From Salvia splendens (lineage: Eukaryota > Streptophyta > Magnoliopsida > Lamiales > Lamiaceae): DNA of 64,000 nt. This document shows, one piece after another, positions 1-10,933 of this stretch. The stretch covers positions 22,614,063 through 22,678,062 of the forward strand of contig NC_056049.1 of NCBI RefSeq assembly GCF_004379255.2, read 5' to 3'. Position numbers and translations under genes: made by a program. The notes under the pieces were generated by a model. That model saw only the letters and a list, made by a program, of their open reading frames with translations, ran no database searches and was not told the origin of the DNA. The stretch's first letter is position 1. The number at the start of each line of letters is the position of its first letter.

Positions 1-500
1 AAATGCATATTATAACAAAGATTGATTCATAACAATACCCTTGCTAATTATTAAAAAAAAATCAACATAACGAAATTAGCTTAAGATATGTTATTAATTC
101 TATTGGGAGGCCCCAATCATAATTCTTCAATAAATTTTAATTACCGTCATATAATTCGTTTGACATAATTAAAATCATACGACCAAGCAAATTTTTTTAA
201 ACAATACTCCAATTTTAAATCTTCAAATTCAAAACCTATGAAATGGACTTGAATTTTATTGACCCTCTCTCGAAGCTTCGAGTCTTTTCTCGTGCCTTCG
301 TGACACAGATCGCATTTCAATGCTTTCACAGTTTCACTTGCATTTTCAGATTCCATACTTATCTCAATTATAAATGTTGTTCGATTCCTAAATTATATTT
401 ACCATAATTTCACATGAATAATTAACATCCAAAATACAATTAATTGTAAAAAACAAAAAATTAATCAGGTAATGAAAAAAATTAAAAAGATATATAGAAA
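1..500. other. AT-rich flank with no recognised gene
   Basis: This is low-complexity AT-rich DNA 3' of the small minus-strand gene. A 69-codon minus-strand reading frame at 147-356 resembles nothing I know and has no supporting context, so it is not called. The 3' untranslated region and polyadenylation signal of the gene at 501-833 probably fall here. Confidence 0.5.
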
Positions 501-833
501 TTATCCTAATCTTTCAGAAACTCCAATCTGTACAAAAGGCATAAACGGCGCCGGCTCATAGCCGAACGGCGCAGCTGGATGCTGCCACTTTTTCATAACC
601 ACCACCGGCTTCTCAGCCACCGCCGCGGCGGACGTCTCAGTACCACTATTAGAACAAGATCTGACCTCCAACGCCGCATCATCGGAGGTCGGCGATTGAA
701 TCAATGGCGACAGAAGCGGTATCGCCGCCTTCCACTCCGGCGCAGGACCGATCTGCAACGACGCCGGCGCTCTCCTCTGCAACCTGTTCGATTGCCGCCG
801 CGCCGATGATTTCCTATTGCCTGAATCCGCCAT
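501..833 (-). CDS. Small conserved plant protein of unknown function (110 aa)
   Basis: This is a single-exon frame from ATG (833-831) to TAA (503-501). The product is basic at the N terminus (a KSSARRQSNRLQRR-like stretch), has a low-complexity Ser/Ala-rich middle, and ends with a Trp/Pro-rich block containing KKWQHPAAPFGYEPAPFMPF. I recall short uncharacterised plant proteins with the same layout (RRAPASL near the start and a KWQHPAAPF-type tail), but I cannot assign a function. No signal peptide or membrane segment is visible. GC content is much higher than in the flanks, as expected of a plant coding exon. A TATA-like box and a G-box lie about 135-150 bp upstream. The gene is isolated: nothing else clearly coding lies within 5 kb. 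Confidence 0.72.
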   Translation of the reverse strand: MADSGNRKSSARRQSNRLQRRAPASLQIGPAPEWKAAIPLLSPLIQSPTSDDAALEVRSCSNSGTETSAAAVAEKPVVVMKKWQHPAAPFGYEPAPFMPFVQIGVSERLG

Positions 834-965
834 AATACTAGCTGAATTAATTAAAATTTTCGAAGAATGGAAGCAATTTTAGAAATTTATTCTCTTTTTG
901 CTGAAGCTTTTTTTGGGAGTGAGTGAAGAATTGGTGATGGAGAAATGGAATTGGGGGGTGAGGGT

Positions 966-984
966 TATATATAGGGGGCACGTG
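966..984 (-). promoter_or_regulatory. TATA-like box and G-box upstream of the 110-aa gene
   Basis: On the minus strand a TATATATA run occupies 973-966. A palindromic CACGTG G-box lies at 979-984, just upstream of it. The ATG is at 833, so a start near 940 would give a leader of about 100 nt. The G-box suggests bZIP or bHLH control, for example by light or abscisic acid. That role is inference. Confidence 0.5.
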
Positions 985-999
985 GTTCGCACGCTTCAT

Positions 1000-3329
1000 G
1001 ATTTCGGTCAAAGGTTGTTAATGTTCCTTTGACTTGAATGGCCAATGAGCCGTTGCTGAACTGGCTAGGAATATTTACTTTTGGTAATTAGTGGAATTAC
1101 TTTTCTTTTTTAGAAGTACAGTATAATTTAATTATTAATGAAGATTGTTGCAATTATTTTGATATTTGAAATGTTAGGAGTGGTATAATAAATTTTCAGA
1201 AATTTGATTTGAGTGCTCAATTAGGCAATGTTTAAAAACTGGACTATAAAGCGAATCAGTGAAGGTTCAACTGAGTTTATCGATGGTTAAGTCAAAATTT
1301 AGTAAATACTACTATAAACAAAAAAAAAAGATAATTATAGTACAACACAAGCCTTGAATTTCAATAAACATAAATTCTAATAAATCTACTAAATAAAAAT
1401 AAGTTCAAATTAATTAAAAAATATTTTATCGTAATCTTATATTAGTATAAAATATTTAATGTTATAAACCCGAATCATATACTCCTAGTATTTAGTTCTC
1501 ATTTCTTGAATGTTAATGTTTCTCAAATCATGGTTAGAAGTTAGAACTACATAACTACAAATTTAAAATTATAAAATGATTCAATTGATCGATCCAGATA
1601 GGACCAGCTAATTTTTAGATACTTAACGGTCCGACTGGTGAACAATTTATATGTCCAAACCAATCTGGACAATGCATCAATCCCGGTTAAACCAGCCAAT
1701 CTCATCTAATTTTTAAACCTAGAATACTACTCTTCTATACATTACAACACTTGTTAACTTCAAAATATTGTTTAAACAACTTAAAATATACCATATGATA
1801 ATTCATTTATAATATTGTTAATGTGTAATGGAGTAGTATTTAGATCAAGATCTTAACAAGATCTTCTAAAATTCTGTATATCAATATATAACTCTTTTTT
1901 ATCTCAGGAGTAGAATATAATTAACCTTTTTTCCCTGTCCTTGTTGTTTCATTAACTCATTTCCTCAATATTAAATGAAATCATTAATCCTTCAAATGAT
2001 TCGATTTTACAAAATGAAAAAGGTTCACGTGCGTGTCATTAATTGAAAGAAAAGGATAATTAATAATAGGATGAAAGCGCCACGCCAACCAATTGGACCA
2101 AAGCTTCAACTACTTTCCAACAGAATTGATAAAGTTTCTTTGACCATCCATTTAATTTGTCCAAAGTTTAATTTAGTATTTAACCTTTTGTACATGCAAT
2201 CTCAATTGCAAATTGCAATAATATCATAAATTTTGGTCATTTTTTAGTTAATTTCATCTTTTGAAATTAATTAGTATATAATAATTTTAATACTATATTT
2301 TTAATTATAGTTATTTAAAATTATACAATTTGGTCAAATCTTAGTAAATCTCATAATTTTAAATGGGAATATTTATTAAATTACGACATTTTAATTTTTC
2401 TCAATTTTCTCATTAAGACACAAAATGTCGTCTTGTGATGAGGTGCGAAACGGCGTGTTTCACCAAAAGACGTCGATTTGTAAAGGAATTGGATAAATGA
2501 GAAAATTGAAATTAGGTGATTTAATAGTTCAGTTTCAAAGATTATAAAACTGACTAAAATTTGAGCAAAGACTATTATTCATTTTTTTAATTGCACTCTG
2601 AATTGGATTCTATGCATACTTCTAATATATACTATATCACTCATGAAACTCATGGATTTAAGTTTGAAAAACGTAGAATATAATAAGATTAGGTTAATGT
2701 ATTTTGGCTTCCACATCAAAAATAATTTTCCTCAAATCTAAAACAATGGGTAGATGGAGAAAATTTTTAAGGTTATATAATCATTTTTTTTAATTGTGAG
2801 ATTAGCCATAAATTGACAAAATTTAATGTTTCTTCATGACAATATGCCTTAATCCTAGTATCATGCGTATTAAAAGTTACTATGTCCCGTCCTTTACCAG
2901 TAGTTTAGTAATAGCTGACACAAGTTTTAATAAAAATATTTATATATAAAAAAGTTATTGGAGTATTTGTAATTAATTGTGGATTAATTTTTCAGTATGG
3001 CTAAAGTCACAATCATATCAATCACAATTAGGTACCACTATCTAATATATATATATATACTCAATGTGAGACTAGTACAATTTTAATACGTCCCTTGACA
3101 TATAACTATAGAAGTGAGTATGATCATTGACGGTTCATCCACTTGATCCTAATATATCCTTAATAGTATGTTTTACCAGAAAACAGTGTTATTCAACTTA
3201 TATTTACTCTTTACTAAATTGAGGTAATTAAGACAAACAAAATTTGAATGATGCAAATAGCTCGATGTATCATGTACTAATACTCTTTGGTGTGGTAGAA
3301 ATTTTTTGAAGTTTAAAAAATTCGTCTAA
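1000..3329. other. AT-rich intergenic stretch
   Basis: No coding potential was recognised over about 2.3 kb. The only structure I can point to is the probable terminal-inverted-repeat relic at about 2310-2580, listed separately. Confidence 0.5.
2310..2580. mobile_element. Probable non-autonomous element with long degenerate inverted ends
   Basis: The left arm (about 2315-2420) contains TTTGGTCAAATCTTAGTAA followed by CTCAATTTTCTCATT. The reverse complement of the right arm (about 2480-2580) has the same order: TGCTCAAATTTTAGTCA, then TCAATTTTCTCATTTATCC. The arms are about 100 bp long and imperfect, as in old Mutator-type or foldback MITEs. I could not define the ends or a target duplication. 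Confidence 0.4.
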
Positions 3330-3646
3330 TAAACAATTTATAAAATGCATATTGCTATTTCTTACTATATTATTTGTTATTTGGATTCATTATTTTGAAT
3401 TATTAGCAAATTTATCTTGTTTATTAGATGCGTTGTTCTTATATTATTCGTTATTCGGATCCATTATTTTAAAATATTAATACCAAATTTATTTTGTTTA
3501 TTAGATGCGTCAAGCTACTTCTTATATATTTTCTTATAAACAATTTATAATATGTATTGCTATTTTTTAGTATATTATTTGGTATTCGGATTCATTATTT
3601 TAAAATATTACCAAATTTATCATGTTTATTAGATGCGTCAAGCTAC
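3330..3646. repeat. Three imperfect direct repeats of roughly 100 bp
   Basis: A block of the form TTGCTATTT..TATATTATTTG..ATTCGGATTCATTATTTT..ACCAAATTTATC..GTTTATTAGATGCGT recurs three times, ending near 3434, 3512 and 3642. The middle copy lacks the first part. It is AT-rich and non-coding and looks like a decayed tandem duplication. Confidence 0.65.
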
Positions 3647-3949
3647 AATGAATTGGTTGATTAATTAGGTACGCAAATTTTACTAACGATTTATAATATT
3701 GATAATAAAGGATTGAAATGTGACATATAGTGAAAGATATGAGGATATAATCAATTAAAATGAAAGAATACTAAGTCTTGAAATTTCCTTTTTCATGTAT
3801 ATTAAAGAAGACTAATAATATATAGTTCTTCATATATTCTGGTAATGATTCGAACCTTCAACTTATTGAATTAAAAAAAATCTTATCAATTGATTTGCAC
3901 TCTATCCTCATAATATAAGTTTATAATTTATTTACTGAGATTAGAGGTG

Positions 3950-4270
3950 AAATGACTAGGTAATAACGGCGTTGCTATATAAAAAATCATATTGGCACGT
4001 TATGGTATGGGACCTCTATAAAATAAAGGTGGGAAATTAATGCATGTTAGGTCGATATTTGTTACATATCACCATTGTCAAGTTGTGGCTATTGCAATTT
4101 GCACATGCACCCATAACAAGTCAAAAAATTTGAGATAAGACTGTTTAATTCAGGAAATTGGGTTAGTGTAGTGTAACTATCTGATTACTACTCCATCCAT
4201 ATTTATGGCAATTTAATTTCCTCAATCGAAAAGGACGTATACTTATGAAATTGTTCAAATAGCACTCAAA
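3950..4270. repeat. Dispersed repeat, inverted partner of 58095-59120
   Basis: Read on the plus strand, this block contains TAATAACGGCGTTGCTATAT, then ATATCACCATTGTCAAGTTG, then GGCAATTTAATTTCCTCAAT. The same three landmarks appear in the same order on the minus strand at 59120-58095, where they are spread apart by two insertions. The block has no coding content. Confidence 0.7.
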
Positions 4271-5089
4271 TAATTTTCAGATTAAGCCATAAACAGACGG
4301 TAAAATCAATATTGGTTTAGCCCTATACGTTTTACTTAGCTCACCATTTTAGTTCAAATGTTAATTAAGCACTATTTAAACTCTATACAATACATTAATC
4401 ATATTTTTAGCTCATTTTTAATGCATAATTGGAAAAGCAAGAGACGGATAAAAAAGAATAAGTTTTTTAAAAATATTATTAGTGGAGAATGAGTCTTACC
4501 TTATTAGAGAGAAGAAAGTTTCTAAAATTGAAAAGTTCATACTTTATAGGGACGGACTAAAAATGAAATTGTTTATATTTTTCAGGGATGGAAGAAGCAT
4601 GCCTTTTTATATTATTAAACCTATAGCATTTTTTTTTTTGAATTGCTTGTCAAGCAAAGAATACCAGTACCATAAGACATTATACCCTCCAAATCATACA
4701 AAAATAAATATACTTTCTAAGTAACATTGATACCTCGAGATCTAACATCAAGTAAACCAGCAATTTTGTTATCAGTAATCAATTTATAAAACTTTTAATT
4801 ACAATTTTGGGTTATAATTGATATATAGGAGTAATAGGATTTTGGGTAGGATTTTGGGTAGAAAGGAGTTGGGATTGGGAGTAAGAGTTGGTTAAAAGAT
4901 TTGGGCTTTTTATCAATCAACTATTTGTTTTTTGCAAGGAGGAAATGAAAATTGTTGGTCATATTATCTTTAGGTTAAGACTATCTAGCAACTTGTGGTA
5001 TTGTTTCTCAGTTTTAACAAGTAGATTTTAGACATCTCTCTTGTATCATTTTCAGAAAAGAAGGCATTGTACTATAAGTGAGTCTATCA
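4271..5089. other. Intergenic stretch, nothing recognised
   Basis: This is AT-rich DNA with an unconvincing 80-codon frame at 4482-4724. I see no family resemblance, splice structure or inverted ends. Confidence 0.4.
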
Positions 5090-5780
5090 AATCATGGGTA
5101 AATATGATGGTAGCAACCGCTACAAAGCTAGACTGGTTGTCAAAGGATATGAGCAACGATACGATATTGATTAAACTCATAGATCTACTCTTGTTATAAA
5201 ACAAACTATTATTCATTTGGTGTTAAGTATGATAGCTGCAGAAAATTTATTATTAAATCAGATGAATGATGACATTCTTTCATGAGAATTTGGAGCTCAT
5301 GATGAATTACATAACATAGCCCGAAGGATTTGTTGTAGTGAAGGAAAATAGTGTATGCAAGTTGAAGAATAACTTGTATGGATTGAAGCAAGATCAAGTA
5401 GTGGAACAAGAAGCTTGATTTTCATGCGGGAAATTGGCTATAAGAGATGTCATGATGACCATTGTTAACTGAATTTTTTTTATCTATCTATGTTATAGAG
5501 TATGTTGATTACAAAAGCTGATGAAAAAGTGATCCATAAGTTGAAAATAATAATTGGTCAAACAATTATCCATAAAGGATCTTGAAAGGCTAATCAGCTT
5601 TTGGGCATGAGAATCACGCGATGATTAAGAAGTATTACCAAAAAAAATATTTTTAATGGTCAGAATGTTGAGCTAAAAGGATTATATTGATAATAGAGAT
5701 TTAACAAACAATAATCTACAAGCGTGCATGTATTAATTGCCTAGAATATATATCAAATATTCACATATCTTCGCTTCACA
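5090..5780 (+). pseudogene. Degenerate Ty1/copia reverse-transcriptase fragment
   Basis: Translated in pieces, the plus strand gives recognisable copia RT landmarks: a YKARLVVKGYEQ-like segment near 5122-5160, a PEGFVV...VCKLK..LYGLKQ stretch at about 5318-5390, and a YVD remnant near 5502. Many stop codons and frameshifts separate them. No LTR, gag or integrase is visible beside it, so this is an isolated relic of an old insertion with no product. It is far more decayed than the copia copy at 32898-36737. Confidence 0.8.
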
Positions 5781-5867
5781 AAAATCTAGTAAGGTTACTT
5801 TTAAAAATATCTATAAAACTAAATCTGAGATTAAAAAAAAACTGAATGAATATCTATGAGCTTGTAT

Positions 5868-6145
5868 TACTTCATCCGTCCATAAAAAATAGGATACATT
5901 GTGAATGACCTGAGTTTTAATAAAGAATTGGTAAAGCAAGAGAGAAGAAAAAAAAAGTAAGAAATAAATAGTGTTAGGGGAATGTGGGATCCATATTATT
6001 ATAAGAGTGGAGGGAAAAAAGTATGTAGTATTAATGAAATGTGTGAAATGTGGGGTCCGTATTATAGTAAGAGAGAGAAAAAATGTGAGAGAGAAGCTGT
6101 TGAAAATGTGCTCTATCAAATGAGTTATATTTTTCATGGAGAGAT
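5868..6145. mobile_element. Stowaway-like MITE relic
   Basis: The left end reads CTTCATCCGTCCATAAAAAA, close to the usual Stowaway end (CTCCNTCCGTCCCATAAAAA). The right end (about 6120-6142) reads ATGAGTTATATTTTTCATGG, roughly its reverse complement. The interior is typical of the family (GGTAAAGCAAGAGAG, GGGGTCCGTATTATAG). The ends are diverged and the TA duplication is not clear. Confidence 0.55.
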
Positions 6146-6189
6146 GGATTATTATATTTTCTTAACGTTCTTAATTTTATGTTGAAAAA

Positions 6190-6675
6190 AAAGCTTGTCA
6201 ATAAAGATGGACATAAAATATAAAGATCATCCACGAATGATAAAAATTTGCGCAACATCAACAATTTTCGCTAATCTAGAAAATCCGTAGACCAAAACAT
6301 TTGCCTCAATCATATTGGCACCCAAATCCTTCTAACTAATTCTACTTGAAGGTTTGAAACTCTGATTAAATTGAATTAAGCTCCGAATTTTTTACTAATT
6401 CGTGTTTTCAGAATATATTGGTGGCGCAGATTCGTCGTTTAGCTGGAGATATTTAGAGAAGGTGGAGGCCCCATATCAGAATATGTGGCAGCAGATTTAC
6501 GTGATCAAATTCACAATTGTTGGAACACAAGCAACGCAAATGCAAAGTATATTCCTTTTCCTATTCAATCGTCCTACTATTTGATCAATTCCGATCCCGC
6601 TTTCAAAAAATCCACCAATTATTGCGTGATCGTGTTTGAATCTGCTATTCTGGACACGAATTGAGCGGTGGATTA
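6190..6675 (+). promoter_or_regulatory. Upstream region of the HNH gene
   Basis: This is non-coding DNA between the MITE relic and the HNH gene ATG at 6676. It should hold the promoter and 5' untranslated region. I see no definite TATA box. A short upstream reading frame at 6402-6584 is judged chance. Confidence 0.35.
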
Positions 6676-9665
6676 ATGGCGCGATTTATCGCCGGCGATC
6701 GTCTGAAACCCTTCGTCGCGGGAAACGGGTTGTCGGTGGGGTTCGACGCATTTCACCGCCGCTGTAGAGTTAAGTATTTCGGCAGCGGAGGGTTCAGCTG
6801 CTCGCTTTCCGGAGATCGCAGGCGCAAGCTCTGCGTTTCTACGGCGCACGCCTCCAGATCGTCGCCGCCGGCGAAGAGCGACGGTGGTGGAGTGTTTGAT
6901 GAAGTGTTGGAGGATGATGCAGAGTTAGAGATCGATGAGCTCTCTGGATTTAGAGGCTTAGTATTGGACATTTCTTACAGGTATGCCTGCAATTTTCAAA
7001 ATCAACACACAGATTACGCATTGTGAATCGCTGATTTTTGAGTTGTTGATTTGTATTAAGTGGCTTTGTTTAGGTTAATTATTTGCTTTAGTTTTGAAGC
7101 CTGTGAAATTAGGGGTAAAATGCATATTCCAAAGAAGCCTCTCAAGTAGCTAAATAGGGTATTTGTTGGAATGTTGTTGATCAATAAGCAGGCTTGAATG
7201 GTTTTACACTGCAAAAGGTCTCAAGTTGCTTGAATTGATAAGGAGTTCTCTGACATTAAATCACATTATTATGAAAACTTTGGCATGGATCTGCCACAAT
7301 CTGAGTAGAGAACTATCAGGAACACACTGGCTTTTAGATATTGTGAACTCATTAAAATGCCACTCTGATATTTCATCCTATTAAAGCTAAGTTAATCATA
7401 TCTAATTCAGAAGTCATTTGTTTATAAGTACTACACGTTATCTATCTTTCTGTTTCTATTGCAGGTTTTTCCTTGTCATGTTCATTTATCTGTTCCATGG
7501 CCACCCATTTATCATGTTGGCTGAAAAATAGTTTAGGCCTGGGTTAACTTGACAAGCATTATGAAATTACTTCGAAAACTATTTGAATGATTATTTTGGT
7601 TATGCCAGGCCTGTTAATGTTGTCTGCTGGAAACGCGCCATATGTTTGGAGTTCATGGATAAGGTCGGGCCTCTTCCTGGTTTCTTACAGTGGCTAATTT
7701 CCATTACTTCAAGAGCATATTTTGAAAGCTTCAAATATTTTGTTGGACCCTTTATCAAAAGAAAATACCGCTATAAATATTTTGGTAGCTAGGAATTTAG
7801 CTATGAAACTTTGACTTTAACTGTAGTGCGAAATTTTAAATTTGGTTTTGATTTGTAGTTCATTGCATTAGTAAATTGATTTTTTATCACTGAATTGTAA
7901 CCATTTGATTTCATTCTTTTCCTCCTAAATTGCAGGCTGATGTTTTAGAATATTATGACCAAACTATAAACTCTCCTAGTGGTTCCTTCTATATTCCTGC
8001 TGTGTTGAGGGTATGAGCCACTGATTAAGTGTCGTAATAACGATTTTTCATGTTGCTTTTCCAATTCTATCTATCATATAAGAATAATTACCTCTCATTT
8101 GAAAGAGCTAAGTTACCCAAAAATTCCCCCCTCCCTCTTCCAAATACAATTACGGATTGGGGGGAGGATATCGTTGGTGATTTAACTATTTCAGGTGGCA
8201 GCACATTTTCCTTTTGCAATGTTTAGTTCCCTTTTTTACTTTTTGTGATAATTGTGCATTACTCTCTCAGGTTCCACATTTACTGCAAATAGTCAAAAGA
8301 AGAAAGGTGAAAAGAGGCCTAAGTCGAAAAAATATTTTTCAACGTGATAACTACACTTGTCAGTGAGTTCTAAACACATATCTCATTTTTTCTCTTATGC
8401 TCTGGTTTTTGTATTCCATTTGTTTCAAATCACATTGTTGCAGAAATTCTCCGCATTAAGTTTTTCCTTTTTTTCTAAAAAAAAGAAACCATGGTCTTTC
8501 TCAAGTTCATTTTAGTAGTTGCAGTAGCTAAGATCTTATTTAACATTTTAAGAGAAAATACACTGAATTCCCTCTTCAAACTGCCTCTTCAACTGGAAAA
8601 ATATTACTCCTATTTGGGTTGAAGTTGGACTACATACTACTGACTAAACATCTATGACAGACTCGCGTAACAATAATCTTCTCTGTAATCTTTTGATTGT
8701 ATGTTCTTATTCATTTTATAACTGAATAACGCTTGTGGCCAACTTCTCTTGTTAACATTTAGCACTAAGTGAGTCCCGTAACTTGACTCGTTATCTCCCC
8801 ACTTGACAGATATTGTTCTTCTACTGAGAACCTGACCATTGATCATGTTTTCCCTATTGCAAGAGGGGGGAAGTGGACATGGGAAAATCTGGTAAGATAA
8901 CATTTGAAGGATATAGAATTTTCATTATTTCATTCCATGCTTGATAATTACTTCTTTCACCTATATTACTGAGAATTATTCAAAAAATTGTAAATGTTTT
9001 CAAGTATATTATAGGCCCCAGCGTTAGGCCTTCTTCCAAAATATATTACAGCATCAGAATCAAAGTTTGTGCAAGGCTCAATTATAAATTTAATTAGTAT
9101 GCTAGAATTAAGCAGTATTAGTAGAGAAGTAGAGATTATCAGAAATAGCAGATAGATTAGGTGTTTCTTACGTTCGTTAGTTTGTAATCGGGCTCTGCCC
9201 GCTTTTTTTACCAAAAAAATAAAGAAACAGCAGCCTGGCAGATTTTCTCTCTCTTTTTCCACAGTAAAAGTTACAGTTTTTAGCCATAGTTTTTGTACCA
9301 TAAGTTCACTTATGTTTGAAACAGGTAGCTGCGTGTGCGAGATGTAACTCGAGGAAAGGTCAGAAAACATTGGAGGAATCTAGTATGAAATTGCTGAAGG
9401 TCCCTAAGGTACGGTACGTATGTTGTCTAGGAACTGAACTTCCAGAAAGAGCAGAGACGAAAGTGTAATTAATTTAGGCGTCTCAGAACTGAAATTGCCG
9501 GAAAGCTTTAGTTAACCTCTTTCTCTCTCTCAATATTGGCAGGCCCCCAAGGACTATGAGCTACTGGCCATACCCCTAACACACTATGCAATAAAGATGA
9601 TGAAACGAAAGGGATTGCCGGAGGAGTGGAAGCAGTACCTCTCGAAGCCGTACGCTGCCCCATGA
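6676..9665 (+). CDS. HNH endonuclease domain protein, probably organelle-targeted (271 aa, 7 exons)
   Basis: The exons I infer are 6676-6980, 7609-7663, 7936-8010, 8271-8362, 8810-8891, 9325-9408 and 9543-9665. All have GT-AG borders and consistent phases, giving 816 nt. Residues 1-60 are rich in Arg, Ser and Ala with few acids, resembling a chloroplast or mitochondrial transit peptide. An acidic linker follows (EVLEDDAELEIDE). The HNH fold lies at about residues 170-220: DNYTCQYC gives the first zinc Cys pair, TIDHVFP the catalytic His with its Asp, ENLVAACARC the Asn and the second Cys pair, and NSRKG follows. Plant nuclear genes encoding such HNH proteins exist; their substrate is not established, though nicking or processing of organelle nucleic acid is plausible. 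The start is the first in-frame ATG after an upstream TTG. The gene converges on the RAD5 relic. Confidence 0.86.
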
Positions 9666-10055
9666 TACTGAGAAAGATGAGATGATGGAACATTGCCTGA
9701 AATCTGTTAATGAATGTAAATGGCCAACTAGTTGTGCCCTTAATCTGTAGCGTGTATATATAATTAAGGTAAATATTAATCAAAGACTTATAACTTATAA
9801 ATGTCTCAGGAATAAATGGGGATAATTATACTTAAATTTATAGTCACCCTTTTGTCAAAATCTAAAATACTCACTTGTTTCCAATTAACAATGGATAATT
9901 GATGATGATACTAACATTAAATTCGATAGATAGATGCTATACAAAACATGCTAGAGAAATTGTGTACCCTCTACAAAATCACATGTTTCCCTCAAATATC
10001 CAGAACTAACTTAATGGAGGAACTACAGGGATACACAAATATGACTAAACTAAAT
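9666..10055. other. Convergent 3' flanks of the HNH and RAD5-like loci
   Basis: This 390-bp AT-rich interval lies between two stop codons on opposite strands. It should contain both 3' untranslated regions. Nothing else was recognised. Confidence 0.5.
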
Positions 10056-10838
10056 CTATCTAAAGAGCATCTTAAGTTCCTCAATCCTGGCTGATCGGAC
10101 TTCTTCATCGGTCAGTGCTCCGGCAATCATCCGTTGCTTTCTTGCTTGAACTTGCTGCAATCTCTGCTCCACAGTGTCCTGTCAAAATAAAAATTCAGCT
10201 AAGTTTACATTTATCAGTTACAAACTGAATATTTCATCAGTATCTGTTTTTGTTCCATTGTTTCTGATAATCTCTATCAAAGAAACAGATTTCAATGAGA
10301 CATAAAAAGTGCTATGTTACCTTGACGATGAATCTTCTAACACGAACAGTCAGCTTTTGGCCAATCCGGTGAATTCGCATGATTGCTTGCTCCTCTACTG
10401 CGGGATTCCACCATGGATCCTGCATCATGCCAAGATTCAGCCTCAAACAAACCCAAAAAATGGGACATAAAAGTTTCAACAAAGATGCATACCATTAGGA
10501 ATACATTAGAAGCTGCGGTCAGATTCAGACCCACACCACCTGCTTTAAGCGACATCAACAGTACCTAAAACATCAAAGAATTGATGTTTATAATCGACAA
10601 ACCAACTGTTTTCATAGAGTTAGTTGAACTAGAGGATAAAGAGTGCTTACTGTTTTTTCAGCAGTCTCAGCAAACTCATGGGAGGACCTTTGCTCGTTGT
10701 TTCTGCGCCAACTTGCCATCAGACCTCAAGAATCTGATATTCTTCCTCTTGAATGGGATTTCCAAGAGATCCAAGAACGAAGTCCTCTGGCTGAATACTA
10801 TGCTCTTTTCACCAGAACCCGAGCTGCGTATAGAAGCA

Positions 10839-10933
10839 TATGCAGACTTGAACAAACTGACAAGGAGGTTCCTCCAGTCGCAGTCTGATGGAGGCTCTGG
10901 AACTGGTCCTTCTCGTGCTTATGTTGAAGAAAA
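10839..10933 (+). other. Micro-inverted segment of the RAD5-like gene
   Basis: This stretch reads on the plus strand as ADLNKLTRRFLQ...GPSRAYVEE, which is the linker before the RING finger in RAD5 proteins. Both flanks encode RAD5 on the minus strand: KESKDKHGR to the right and GEKSIVFSQRTSFLDLLE to the left. A piece of about 95 bp has therefore flipped, and the neighbouring coding sequence, including the RING exon, is gone. Confidence 0.82.

Noticed and set aside
147..356. 69-codon minus-strand frame with a CDLCHEG motif
   Set aside because: One CxxC pair alone is not a domain. There are no supporting neighbours, splice partners or recognisable homology.
579..809. Arg-rich plus-strand frame opposite the small gene
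   Set aside because: It is the antisense shadow of the GC-rich exon at 501-833; its composition follows from the other strand.
8966..9370. 134-codon minus-strand frame in the HNH gene
   Set aside because: It lies across an intron and exon 6 of a well-supported gene on the other strand and resembles nothing.
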